Below are positions 28,401 through 37,399 of a stretch of 64,000 nt of DNA, piece by piece. The notes beneath the pieces are model-generated. The model saw nothing but the letters and a program-made list of their open reading frames with translations, did not search any database and was not told the origin of the DNA. Source of the stretch: Cyrtodaria siliqua. Taxonomy: Eukaryota; Mollusca; Bivalvia; Adapedonta; Hiatellidae. The position numbers and the translations under genes are program-made. Numbering within the stretch: position 1 is the first letter of the stretch; the number at the start of each line of letters is the position of its first letter. Location: assembly GCA_037043455.1 (NCBI GenBank), contig JAWPHD010001807.1:124001-188000 (forward strand). The letters are read 5' to 3'.

Positions 28401-31400
28401 TACGCGATGTTACTTATTGACAGACGTTTAGCACCAGTTGTAGTTGAAGATTGGAAACATAAGAAACAATAAAAAAGTAAATAAGCGGTACAAAAACGAA
28501 AGGGATTTCTCCGAAAATTGTCTTTACTTCCTTATATGGCGTTGGAGATACGCGTGCATACTGCCGCATAATAAATTATTTAAAAAGATAACAATGTTAT
28601 GTCGTCATATTTTTATCACACTTCACGGGACGCAGTTAAAATATACCGTGTTAATATATTTAGAGAAGCAACTCGTACAACCTGAATCCGTTACCCATTG
28701 TTTTAGTTTAAATTGTCGTCGTGGAACATTTTACATCGACGTTACTAGGCGCATTGTTATAGCGATCGAGGTGAATGATGGAACAATGTAAACATACAAT
28801 TTTTGCAATGAAATTGTTGCATATAGACTTGCAAACATGTTTTAAATTTATAAAATGTGACTTATATCATGAAGTAGTTGAATCTATCACTCAATAAAAA
28901 ATGTGACGGAAACTGGGCTTTTAAGGCCAAAATAAAAATATGATGTGTTTTTGGTCACCCGACCGATCCTAAATTTTAGCGCCGACCCTAAAACAGTTTT
29001 TACAAAACAAAAAAAAAAAGAAACGTGAATAATTTGTGAATAATTTACACCACACCGCTTTTTAGTCCAGGAGGTAGACAAAATACAACAATGGCATGCT
29101 CACCGTCTCCAGGCACGGTGCTTGCCATGAAATTCAAAAAGTGTCGCCATATCGGCGATGCTAGCTATATGGCAAATATTCCCCATCATTAATGATTGCC
29201 CAGTCAGTGGTTTAATACTTTGCATTTACTATGATGCCAAAATACCATTAAAGTGCTAGTTTGGCTTCATTTATATTAGCCGTGGAATGATAAAATCTGA
29301 CATTTCAAAAAATAATAATAATAAAAAATAAATTTAAAAAAAACGGACGGTAGACTTACCCGATTATTTTTTTAGTGTAACCTGAAACAGACATATAATT
29401 TTTTTGGGCCTAAACAAAATGATTTCTCAGTTTTAGTCTATTTATAAAATGGTCACGTGCCACTTCAATAATTTATATAAAACAAAATTATTTTGTGTCA
29501 AATTTCCAGGAAGAGGTCACAGTGAACCTAATAGAAAGTGGAGTAAAAATTGTCAGGATACATAGATTTGTCTGAAAAATTAGTTCATGTTTACATAAGT
29601 GACGGAAAGTGGCCCGCGACCAGTATATATATAATATACTGGTGTGCAAGTAGTAGCCGAACAGAAAATAGTTAGTATTGTACTGTTTGTTGTTATTTGA
29701 TATTATGCAAACAAAAACTATTTACAGAGTAAAGTTAAGTTCACTTTATTGTTAAAAATGACAACATCCGATTACAAGCTCGCGCACGCGCTGTTAATAG
29801 GGGCCCTCAAAAGGGTAACCAATAACCGTTGATTGACAGCAGTACAGAAGTAGTAGCCGAATTGCTAAAATACCGGATACATTTATGGTCATTATCCCTA
29901 TTGGACGCCCCATTTCGTAAGAAAGACAACTCATCCCATTTATGACCTAAATATATTAACAAGAGATGTCTCCATTACGTCAGGGATTACGTCAATTGGA
30001 AATGTCCGCTACTGCAGTATAATCATATTTGACCGATCGTTATTTTACTGCAGTATTGTATTTTTCCAATATTGTTTATGCATACATGTTATATAAACAG
30101 GGTTATATATATAAATTAGAGTTTTAATTTATTATCGTCTGCTAGTGTTGTCATGGGGAAGCACTGTATAAATATTGGAGAGCAATTAAAAAGACATAAC
30201 TGCGCATGCGTGGTTAGCGCGCGACTTCCCCACGCAAACATTTGCGCGGAAATGAGTGCTGAGAAGAAAATCATTTATATTTCGGTACATATTTACTTAT
30301 TCGTACACGACGATTCTTCTGATGATGAAAAATGTATCTTTTTATTAAATTAAATTGATATTTTCTATCGAATAGCTACGAACGTCGTTTGTTTACGGAA
30401 ATTCGGATACTACTGCTGTTCGGCTACTACTTGCATACCAGTAGACTAGTTACAACTAAAAATGGCTCTAAGTTTTACTTACATGAACCCTTTCAGCTGG
30501 TATTTGAAGTCTCTCCACAACTTCGTCTATCAAGTTTCTGCAGGATTGTGCAGCCTTTTTCATTCCTCTACCCCAAGCATCTTCCAGTACCTCCAGATCT
30601 GATGTGGAAAAATCCAATCTAGATCTTTTCTGCAATGAAAAAAGCAACAACATTAATTGAATTGAATGTTGTTTAACGGCTCATCAACACAATACAGGTT
30701 ATTTAGAGCTGCCCCAGAGAGAGGGGAAGGATATATAGGAATCCGGGAACCTGCCCTACTCTTATTATCGAATAGATTCCTATGGTTCTTTAACATGCTC
30801 GGAGGATAGACAGATACACGGGACCGCCAGGTTTACGTCCCCATCCAACGGACGAGGCTAAGGAAAAGTGTCTTGCCCAAGAACACACCGACGGAACTCA
30901 GTGGCACCACGGAGGATTGAACCCGGGGCCTCCGGTTACAAATCCGCCGCGCTACCGACTGCGCCACGCCAGCCCCATTAAAATCTAATTGGGACATTAA
31001 TATGTGTTGACAGATTCACGTCATTGCAGAAAAGATCTTAGACTGGATTTTTCCACATCAAATAGCTTTTGTCGATCTACCTCATAATTTATATTTGTAA
31101 ATGTATTATAAGTTAACATGTATCGTCACACAGTATCGATCTTAATAACACAAAGTGCTTTATTGTTTATGTTCCAGTGAAATAGGCATTTTATGATCCT
31201 CCGAGTGTGACCTTGACCTTTGAGGTACGAACCCGATTTTTACGTGACACGCATTTTGATTGTGATTAACATTTGTGTGAAGGTTGAACTAATTCCCTTC
31301 AGTAATTTCTATGTAATGGTTGAGACACGAATTGTGATGGACAATGACCTTTCACCTCCAAGTATGACCTGGACATCTGAGGGACCTGATTTTTACGAGC

Positions 31401-32063
31401 GACTGTGATTATCATTTGTGTGAAGTTCAACATAATTACCTTTAGTAGTTTCAGAGTAATGGCTGAGACACGATTTCTGACAGACGCATTTAGGCAATGC
31501 AATAACTAAACTGTATGCCTTCCTTTGGGTTGGTAGGCCGCATGTTTTGATGTTCCCTCGATTTTTCTCTTTTAAAAGCACTAAAATATGAACTCTAAAC
31601 TAAAAGATACTTTGAAAATCATTGGTCCGGACCCCAGATGAACAGTGTCAAAACAATGGTGCACATGTCCTCTTCATGAATATATTAAGATTTATTACAA
31701 TCAAGGGTCGCACAATAGAGCACAAGGGGTTTAAAGGACCCTAGGGATGGGCAGATTTTTTTTTTTTCCTTTTTTTCTTTTTTACTTTTTGCATTTTTTT
31801 TTTTACTGAACATCTTACGAAAACAATGTATCGTTCTAATGAAATAAATTCTACTTTGACTTTTATGAAAATTTGAAAAACATGCGGCCTACATGTACAT
31901 TTATGCGCTGATGTCAACCTTGTTGCTTTTTAATTTATTTTGCTTGGACTGTAGTCTGTACTGTCTCTGTTACAGTCTACAGATATAAAAATATAGATCT
32001 AATCGGAAAATAAAATATACTGTAACGACCAATTTTACAAACTTTACTTACATAGTTCTCCAT
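20580..32063 (-). CDS. Spliced minus-strand gene with helix-turn-helix-like exon (partial model)
   Basis: Five exons with GT/AG borders were found on the minus strand. They are 32063-32052 (start, Met-Glu-Asn-Tyr, donor TAT|GTAAGT), 30629-30483 (49 codons, phase 0), 27166-27101, 23433-23354 and 20663-20580. The last three join in consistent phases. Exon 2 contains LDFSTSDLEVLEDAWGRGM and LIDEVVERLQIPAERV. This resembles the helical pattern of homeodomain-like DNA-binding folds, but its third helix would be in the next exon. The later exons are acidic and Thr/Pro-rich. Exon 2 ends in phase 0 while exon 27166 needs two preceding bases, so at least one exon of length 3n+2 is missing between them. 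The 3' end is also not found. The introns hold tandem repeats, MITEs and a SINE. The function is not known. Confidence 0.6.
20800..23080. repeat. ~180-bp degenerate tandem repeat (intronic)
   Basis: Units carry GTGAAGTTTCATGAACATAG, then TTTCAAGTTATGGCCAGTTA, then GGGGCATAACTCTGCCAAAA and AACATTCCTTGAGGTAAGA. About seven copies run from ~21480 to 23075, with weaker ones upstream. The array ends in GACGGACGACAGACAAAGTG. This is a widespread mollusc-type intronic repeat. Confidence 0.8.
22101..22554. mobile_element. TIR MITE inserted into the tandem repeat
   Basis: The ends CCATCAATAAAAA and TTTTTATTGATGG are inverted repeats, extended inward by TGTTTGTTTGC and GCAAACAAACA and then GTGCTCC and GGAGCAC. 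The flanking array shows the empty site GGTTAAAGTTTTAT. In this copy TAAAG is present on both sides (22096-22100 and 22555-22559), which indicates a ~5-bp target duplication. There is no ORF inside, and it contains a 24-A run. Confidence 0.8.
23510..26055. other. Intronic AT-rich DNA
   Basis: No exon is supported between the exons at 23354-23433 and 27101-27166. Short duplications (CTTAATTCTTTTTATACTTAA at ~23515, AAAACCAATAGAATGTGTATG at ~25735) are present. The open frames lack domains. Confidence 0.5.
26060..27005. repeat. ~290-bp degenerate tandem repeat ending in GACGGAC array
   Basis: Three units carry GAAGTAGTCGCTACA, then GGCGGCCATYTTG, then GCTAGGATCAATTAGACAT and GTAGTTTCAGAGGAGTAGTC. 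They end with CGGACAGACGGACGACGGAC and TCTGATCAGTAGAGCTAAAA. An inverted, diverged copy is at 63570-63860. Confidence 0.8.
28326..29623. mobile_element. TA-flanked TIR element A
   Basis: Left end TA|CTGGTTAGGGGCC and right end, reversed, TA|CTGGTCGCGGGCC. The 23-bp termini match at 19 positions and both continue into TTTCCGTC. The TA dinucleotides on both sides fit a Tc1/mariner-type target site. A second inner pair (CCCAGTTTCCGTCA at ~28353, TGACGGAAACTGGG at ~28905) makes a nested inverted repeat. The 115-codon open frame at 28444-28791 has no transposase motif. Confidence 0.7.
29639..30441. mobile_element. TA-flanked TIR element B
   Basis: Left end TA|CTGGTGTGCAAGTAGTAGCC and right end (reversed) TA|CTGGTATGCAAGTAGTAGCC. 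The TIRs match over about 26 bp with one mismatch. It lies 15 bp from element A and shares its CTGGT terminus. There is no transposase ORF. It is probably a non-autonomous mariner-type element. Confidence 0.8.
30653..30978 (-). mobile_element. tRNA-derived SINE, copy 1
   Basis: Read on the minus strand, the head is tRNA-like, with an A-box-like TGGCGCAGTCGGTAGCGC, anticodon-arm-like bases and the B box GGTTCAATCC. A body with GTAAACCTGGCGGTCCCGTG follows, then a tail near the AATTGAATTGAAT repeat. A nearly identical copy is at 42212-42538 in the same orientation. Confidence 0.85.
31010..32050. other. Intron with duplicated exon fragment and low-complexity T tract
   Basis: Bases ~31027-31062 (GCAGAAAAGATCTTAGACTGG and TTTTTCCACATCA, given here as two parts) are a diverged copy of the exon 2 start at 30590-30634, including its acceptor. 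A T-rich tract is at 31756-31805. The open frames at 31220-31580 have no domain. Confidence 0.5.
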
Positions 32064-32192
32064 TGTCGCTAGAAGATGCTCTGGGAACACTGATTGTTGT
32101 CAATATGGATGTTTTCCAAAAATGGTGCCAAGTATCGCATTCGCAACATCTCTAAATAATCGAAAGAGCTCGCGCGCGGGTAAATAAAAGTT

Positions 32193-32330
32193 AATTGAAT
32201 TGAATTGAATTGGGGTTTAAGGCGCCATGCCAGGCTCATCCTCCATGTACATCGAGATAAAATATGGAGAATGGGCCTAGAAAATTCTACCTGCAGAACT
32301 GCAGAGTAAAGAGTACCCGCAGGGAACCGT
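32193..32330 (-). repeat. Dispersed short repeat (copy 3 of 4)
   Basis: Starts with the AATTGAATTGAATTG tail, then GGCGCCATGCCAGGCTCATC and CTGCAGAACTGCAG. This is the reverse complement of the order seen at 2310-2490 and 14520-14742. Confidence 0.7.
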
Positions 32331-32524
32331 GATGTGTCAACATGTGCAACTATTTTATCAAAAGATTGAGTTCTGTTACGTTAATTTGTAATATGTAACG
32401 ATAACTCCAGTCGCCAGTCATCATTTCGAGTGTAATAAATTATAATAAATAATTTTAAGATCTGGCCTTGAGAATTCTAGACATAAAATCTAGACATACA
32501 ATTTAGAATGTGATTTTTTTATTA

Positions 32525-32880
32525 GAGAAACTCTGAGGGGGTGATGGGTGTGTGTGTGGTGGTGTGGTGGTTGGGGGGGGGGGGGGGTGGGGGAGGGGAG
32601 GGGGGGGGGTGAATAATATACTAATGTAGAACCAACTATGTAAAAGAAAAATAATAACTCCCACCTACAAAGCCATGTGGCGATGTGCGTGCCTTCAAGT
32701 TAGCATTTATTTCGAGTTTGGGTGGAAACAATATTTAGGGTTGACAACCAAAACTGAAAGACTTTCATTTTAGCGAGAGCAAGCCATTTTTAAGGGTTAC
32801 AATATGTGTGTGTGGGTGGTGTGGTGTGGGTGTGTGTGGGTGAGGGGTTGGGGGGGGGGTTGTAGGCGTTTTTAATTTTA
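32525..32880. repeat. G/T-rich low-complexity tracts
   Basis: Two tracts of GGGG, GTGTG and GGTGGTG lie at 32532-32613 and 32805-32865. Runs of G exceed ten. They mark the left side of the virus-like domain, but no clear terminal repeat is seen. Confidence 0.8.
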
Positions 32881-33179
32881 ATATTATGAAGATTTATGCT
32901 CGTACGTTTAATTTTTTTTATCATGATTTATGCTCGTACGTTAGGGTAAAATTGTTTTATCTCAGTCATCAAGACCTATTAATAGTCTCTAAATGAAAAA
33001 CAAAAACAAAAGCAACTCGTACTGTTCTAAAAATAAATTAGACGAAACAGATTGTAGACGAAGCAAACCGCTTTATTCGCAGTTGTGTCCCTTGTTAAAG
33101 TTCATACATATAGCCCTTTTGTTGCGCTACCAGTATCCTAACAGCAGCCCTTAGGGGCTAAGGGCATCTTTTATTAGTA

Positions 33180-33654
33180 CTAATAGTGTGCTAATAACCC
33201 TAATAAATATACACTACTACTGAGTAATAAATGCAGGAGAGGGTGACGATCAGTTACCAATGAAAATATCACAAAATTGTCTCCCAGGTTTATTTTCATT
33301 CTTTCAACATCATCCAAATTGAATCCCGCAAAACTAAACATCCACCGTCTTGTGGCAGTGATTTTTGTCTCAAACTGGCCCATGTAAGTAACTGCTTTAA
33401 TGTAAAATCTACGTCGAGCTCTCTCGTTCTTCAAGTTGATTTCTCCGATTGTCATTAACACGTCTTCTAGAGTATTAAACCCCTGCTGAATCATCTCCAC
33501 ACATGTCTCGTCTAACTCTTTAGAGACGAACTTCGAGCCATTTCAGTTGAAGTTCATCTTTCAATTTCGAATTGATCGTGACCAGCGGAACGAAATGTTT
33601 CCAGTATATATACCATCTTAGTTTTAGTTCAAATGGCAACGGGAGTACCTCCAT
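33180..33654 (-). pseudogene. F-box-like protein, frameshifted paralogue
   Basis: An ATG at 33654 opens MEVLPLPFELKLRWYIYWKH and runs 44 codons to a TAA at 33522-33520. The coding-like sequence then continues in another frame as KFVSKELDETCVEMIQQGF and runs to 33180. A one-base indel between ~33520 and 33540 explains this. The N-terminus (LPxE-L pattern) is F-box-like. The whole resembles the intact protein at 62807-63163 (LPLPFEL against LSPLPPEI; FNTLEDVLMTIG against CQNFEDALEICE). An AATAAA on the minus strand at 33072-33077 fits the 3' end. The upstream region is a diverged copy of the Fanzor promoter. F-box proteins recruit targets to SCF ubiquitin ligases; that role here is inferred. 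Confidence 0.55.
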
Positions 33655-33682
33655 CTTCTCTTTAATCACTGATAAGCAATCG

Positions 33683-33750
33683 CCTTGATTGCTATGAAAG
33701 GCAACCGCGCCTATATTCCCGCATTTGTGAGCTGTCAGTCCATTATTTAA
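33683..33750 (-). promoter_or_regulatory. Promoter of the F-box-like relic, homologous to the Fanzor promoter
   Basis: About 68 bp align with 58890-58956 at roughly 85 percent, including TTGATTGCTATGAAAGGCAAC, TTTGTGAGCTGTC and CATTATTTAA (plus-strand reading). The TATA position reads GAATATAGG here against GTATAAAAG at the Fanzor, so the box is weakened. Confidence 0.7.
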
Positions 33751-33871
33751 TTTCAGTTAATACCAAACTGTCATTGATTCGTGTGTATAGTCTAGTTACA
33801 ACGGTAATCAAGAATCACACACAAACCATTGATGAATACCAAATTTACTGTTAACGAAACTGACTACGTTT

Positions 33872-34189
33872 TTTAACCAGGAATGCGATGTGCAGACGAC
33901 TACCAAAAAAACTGGAAATACATTTATGTTAACAAGGCCTCAACACATTGACTTGGAAGATGACGTTCTCACTTTGATTGGGAGCGACGAATTCTTAAAT
34001 TGGGAATTTGGGAGTACAGCGACAGCCATTCCCGCTACACATAATGTCTGTAATTTTGTATTGCAGAGAACAGTCAATGTTAAAAGTAAGTTCTGCGCTG
34101 AAATTAAAGCCAACTGGGTTCTGAATTCAAAACGCTCAATTTGGAAGGCGCCTTGTGATGTCTGGATTACTAGCGGTTCGAGGCTTTAA
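33872..34189 (+). CDS. Hypothetical exon upstream of the kinase
   Basis: An open frame follows the acceptor TTTTTTAACCAG at 33869-33871. It has no ATG near its start but contains a strong donor, AAAA|GTAAGT, at ~34084. Read as an internal exon it gives about 71 residues, including HIDLEDDVLTLIGSDEFLNW. No domain is recognised. A short ATG frame just upstream (33832) stops before the acceptor. It may be one exon of a small plus-strand gene divergent from the F-box-like relic. The evidence is weak. Confidence 0.3.
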   Translation, partial: FNQECDVQTTTKKTGNTFMLTRPQHIDLEDDVLTLIGSDEFLNWEFGSTATAIPATHNVCNFVLQRTVNVKSKFCAEIKANWVLNSKRSIWKAPCDVWITSGSRL

Positions 34190-34218
34190 CAATGCACGCC
34201 TGTGTAACAAAACGCATG

Positions 34219-34398
34219 TTGTCTGCTCCGATGCCAAACAGTGAATGTGACTTTTCGCCATGTTACAATTGGTTCGCCTCGGGGTTTCGAGGAAGTGTTA
34301 TGCGAGTGATTCCATTGGTTAATAGTATCTTTGCTTCGAGCCTTATATTGAACTTAAACAATTAAACGATTTTGATTGGTTGTGCTATGGTATATAAG
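34219..34398 (+). promoter_or_regulatory. Kinase promoter: conserved module, CCAAT boxes and TATA
   Basis: A conserved upstream module (GTCTGCTC, then GTGAATGTGACTTTTCGCC, then ATGTTACAATTGGTTCGCC) spans ~34219-34280. Inverted CCAAT boxes (ATTGG) lie at 34268, 34314 and 34375. TATATAAG lies at 34391-34398, about 53 bp before the ATG. The module recurs at four places between 50.3 and 51.7 kb. Confidence 0.75.
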
Positions 34399-34450
34399 GC
34401 CCAACCCTCGCGTTTTTTGACAATTTAGTCTGTGACTTCGGTCAATACAC

Positions 34451-35275
34451 ATGGTCTCTTCTTGCTGCTGTCATCCACATCATGTCTTTAAAAAGTTGAC
34501 GATTTTAAAAAAGTACGACCCGGTTAGGCAACTGGGAGCAGGAGGCGAGGGGGAAGTTTTCCTGGCAGCCAGAAAATCTGACGCAAAATTGGTGGCTGTA
34601 AAGCGTGCGGCGTGGAACACAAGCAAACGAGATTTTCCTCGTGAAATCTTACATAACATATGGATCAAATGCTCTGGGCTAACGCGAGTAAACAAAATGA
34701 TAGAGTGTGAAGCAGATTTGCAAACAGGGACATATGTCATGATTTTGGAGTACGTCCCGGTTGACTTGTACGAATACGTTTGGGTCAACAGGCATTTGGA
34801 CGAATCATGCTACAAGGACATAGTAGCTCAAATTGTTCGGGCTGCAATTGACATGCAGAATATTGGAATAGTACACATTGACTTAAAACTCGAAAACGTG
34901 CTACTCGATCCCGGGACAAATGAGATTCAGTTGTGCGATGTCAGTCGGTGTGCCCATGTTAAAGAACAATTCACTAAAATGGCCAACGCTGGAACGAAGG
35001 CACATTATTCCCCGGAAGCCCTAAAAGATGACAGATTCTATCCAACTCGGACTATTGTGTGGACAATCGGAATACTGACTTACTCGATTCTCCACGCCAC
35101 GGAGGTTCCTTGGGAGCTATATACTAACGGAGCTGTCGACCGCTTAACTTTCGACCGACACATTTCCGAAGAGGCGATACACTTCGTGTTAACGTGCTTG
35201 GAACCAGACGTCAAAATCAGACTGGACTTAAAACACTTGGTCAATTTGCCGTGGCTGGCGGGCTTGAACATTTAG
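34451..35275 (+). CDS. Atypical serine/threonine protein kinase
   Basis: A single-exon protein of 274 residues that is almost only a kinase domain. It has a Gly-rich loop G29-A-G31-G-E-G34, Lys51 in VAVK and Glu65 in the alpha-C helix. The catalytic loop is H142-I-D144-L-K146-L-E-N149. The metal-binding Asp163 stands in DVS instead of DFG, and GT...YSPE follows at 181-189. The HRD Arg and the DFG Phe and Gly are replaced, and the usual Asp before the conserved Trp of subdomain IX is lost. Lys51, Asp144, Asn149 and Asp163 are kept, so activity is possible. The lack of introns in an intron-rich genome, the short 5' leader and the AATAAA 62 bp after the stop (35337-35342) resemble large DNA virus genes. 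The neighbours are viral-like too. It may phosphorylate host signalling or ubiquitin factors; this is inferred. Confidence 0.85.
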   Translation: MVSSCCCHPHHVFKKLTILKKYDPVRQLGAGGEGEVFLAARKSDAKLVAVKRAAWNTSKRDFPREILHNIWIKCSGLTRVNKMIECEADLQTGTYVMILEYVPVDLYEYVWVNRHLDESCYKDIVAQIVRAAIDMQNIGIVHIDLKLENVLLDPGTNEIQLCDVSRCAHVKEQFTKMANAGTKAHYSPEALKDDRFYPTRTIVWTIGILTYSILHATEVPWELYTNGAVDRLTFDRHISEEAIHFVLTCLEPDVKIRLDLKHLVNLPWLAGLNI

Positions 35276-35336
35276 TAGATTATGGTTGTTATAAATGAAC
35301 TGTATGATTGTAACAGCATATAAATGTAATCATGTA

Positions 35337-35342
35337 AATAAA
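35337..35342 (+). terminator. Polyadenylation signal of the kinase gene
   Basis: AATAAA 62 bp after the stop codon, followed by the GT-rich stretch GAGTGTAATG and TAGTTTTGTC. Confidence 0.75.
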
Positions 35343-35344
35343 AG

Positions 35345-36131
35345 AGTGTAATGTTTACCGTAGTTTTGTCTTTACTATTGAATACTGAGGTTTTAGACGT
35401 GATTTTTTCTCACGCAGTAAAAATACCCATACAATACAACACACAGTAAAAGTATAGATCAAAGTTGCAGTTACAAGTTGGCCTTACAATGAAAATATAG
35501 TGTCACTCCAAACTGAATGAGGTTTAGGCATGATTTGAATTTCACGCCAAAAACTCGCTTCAGATTGGGATTTTTCCACCCATCAGAATGCTATGATAGT
35601 GAAATACCAATTTCCAATGGCCAACTTCTAATCACTAATATCCCATATTTGCAGAACCGTGCAACGTTTGTGTAGCCAAACAAAATATACAGTATAAACT
35701 CACGACAATCAAGTGAACAAACGGTTAAATCTAATTGAAACCGTTAAAAAATCCACGGGATTTTCTGGGAACGTTGCTTTTCCAATAGGAATCTTAGTAC
35801 TCCCATACGAAAACGTTGCGTGACGTGCTGCCCAACTATGACGTATTTTTGTTATTTTATGACGTTGTCGACCAGAATTGGCAGTAAACAACTTGAGTTA
35901 CAATAGCGGTTGGACGTTTAAGTGCTATCTCTCTGTTGTTTTGTGGAATATGTATATGTATATAAAATGGAAATGCTGAAGGATTTCAGGTAGGATATTG
36001 TACTTATGTTATGTCGGTCTAGCGAATCATGTATTTTGGTAGAAATTCTGCAATTACTTTTGACAGAATGTCCGTGTAAACAGAGTAAACAGACACATTG
36101 TTGAAAAGACGGCGAGTCCACGTTGTCTTCC
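35345..36131. other. Non-coding stretch after the kinase
   Basis: No gene is supported. Short minus-strand frames at 35709-35891 and 35918-36208 have no domain, and the second runs into the MITE terminus. Confidence 0.5.
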
Positions 36132-36138
36132 GTATTTG

Positions 36139-36972
36139 CAGGGAGTACGTTATAGGGAGGAGAAACGGGCTCGTTTTGCCGATTTATGTTGTCGCGCATG
36201 TGTTTCACTACTCCGTGAAAATGACTACTTCCGGTTGTTTCGCGAGTGTGTGAAAAACAGCAAATTCTTATAAATTATTACACTTACAAACTCAATAAAG
36301 GTGCTAAATGTAAACATAAGTATTATTTATTCACATTGTGTCCTCTGATACAGAGCGTGTATTTGTTTGCATGTTTGAAAGCACATTTTACCAGACGGTT
36401 CCGTGTAACAAAGATGGCGCCACTCTGCGCCAAATAAAAAATGGTGACAGTGTATAGCTATTGCAAACGAGATACGAGACTACGGGTTATTTAGGCATTA
36501 ATAATAACAAAAAGTGAATAGTAAACATATTTATCTTTGTCAAGAAGGTAATTTCATGGTGGTGATTATAAGACAAAGCCTATAAAGAGGTGATGAAAAT
36601 GTACCTTTTGAGATATCAGCTAAATTTTTAATTTTATAGAATTAAAAATGGTGTGGAGCTATTGCAAACGAGATACGAAGTATGGGTTATATTAGGCATT
36701 AATAATAACAAAAAGTGAATAGTAGACATATTTATCTTTGTCAAGAATGTAATTTCGTGATGTTGATTATAACAGAAAGCCGTAAAAAGGGGCTGTAAAA
36801 ACTGCCTAGTTTGAGATGTTGGCTGAAATTTTAACTTTTCAAATGTAACGCGCTTACGATCGATTTACCTGTATCGATAAAATAGTAAATGGCGGCGTTC
36901 TAGCGCGACAACATAAATCGATAAACTAGAGCGTTTATGAACCCGTTTCTCCTCCCTATAACGTACTCCCTG
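36139..36972. mobile_element. hAT-like MITE with 31-bp perfect TIRs
   Basis: The ends start CAGGGAGTACGTTATAGGGA and are perfectly inverted over 31 bp (36139-36169 and 36942-36972). The flanks repeat GTATTTG (36132-36138 and 36973-36979), a 7-bp match consistent with an aged 8-bp hAT duplication. Inside, a ~200-bp unit is duplicated (GCAAACGAGATACGA at ~36464 and ~36664). There is no transposase ORF. Confidence 0.85.
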
Positions 36973-37399
36973 GTATTTGTATGTACTGTAACCTTTTCAA
37001 CAACAGTGGTTCTACTGAAGTGTTATCTTTGAACATTCTTCATAGACCACGTTGGAAAGCGTGCTAATTTTAAATATGTTTCTACCAAACCCGTCGTTCA
37101 TACCATGAAAACTTGAAAAAACAGCGATCTTCCAACAAGGCCACTGTAGTAAATACAAAAAAAGAAAGAAAGATATAAAAATCGGACAGGGTAAGTAGCA
37201 TTCAACCACAAAACACAAAAAACAAACACGCAAACTGACAAACGAGAAGCAGGATTCAATACCAAACTGTCGCTGATTCATGCGTATGGTTTAGTTTTTC
37301 TATTTCACACTTGTCAACAATACTAAACAATCACCAACAAGCCATTTAAATCAGCGTTTCTATGCTTCCCATCATTGAATGCAAGGATATAGTTCCTAT

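Noticed and set aside
28444..28791. 115-codon ORF as a transposase
   Set aside because: No DDE/D spacing or HTH motif. It lies inside the MITE-like element A.
30900..30978. tRNA gene on the minus strand
   Set aside because: It is the head of a SINE with a non-tRNA body, and the same unit is repeated at 42.5 kb.
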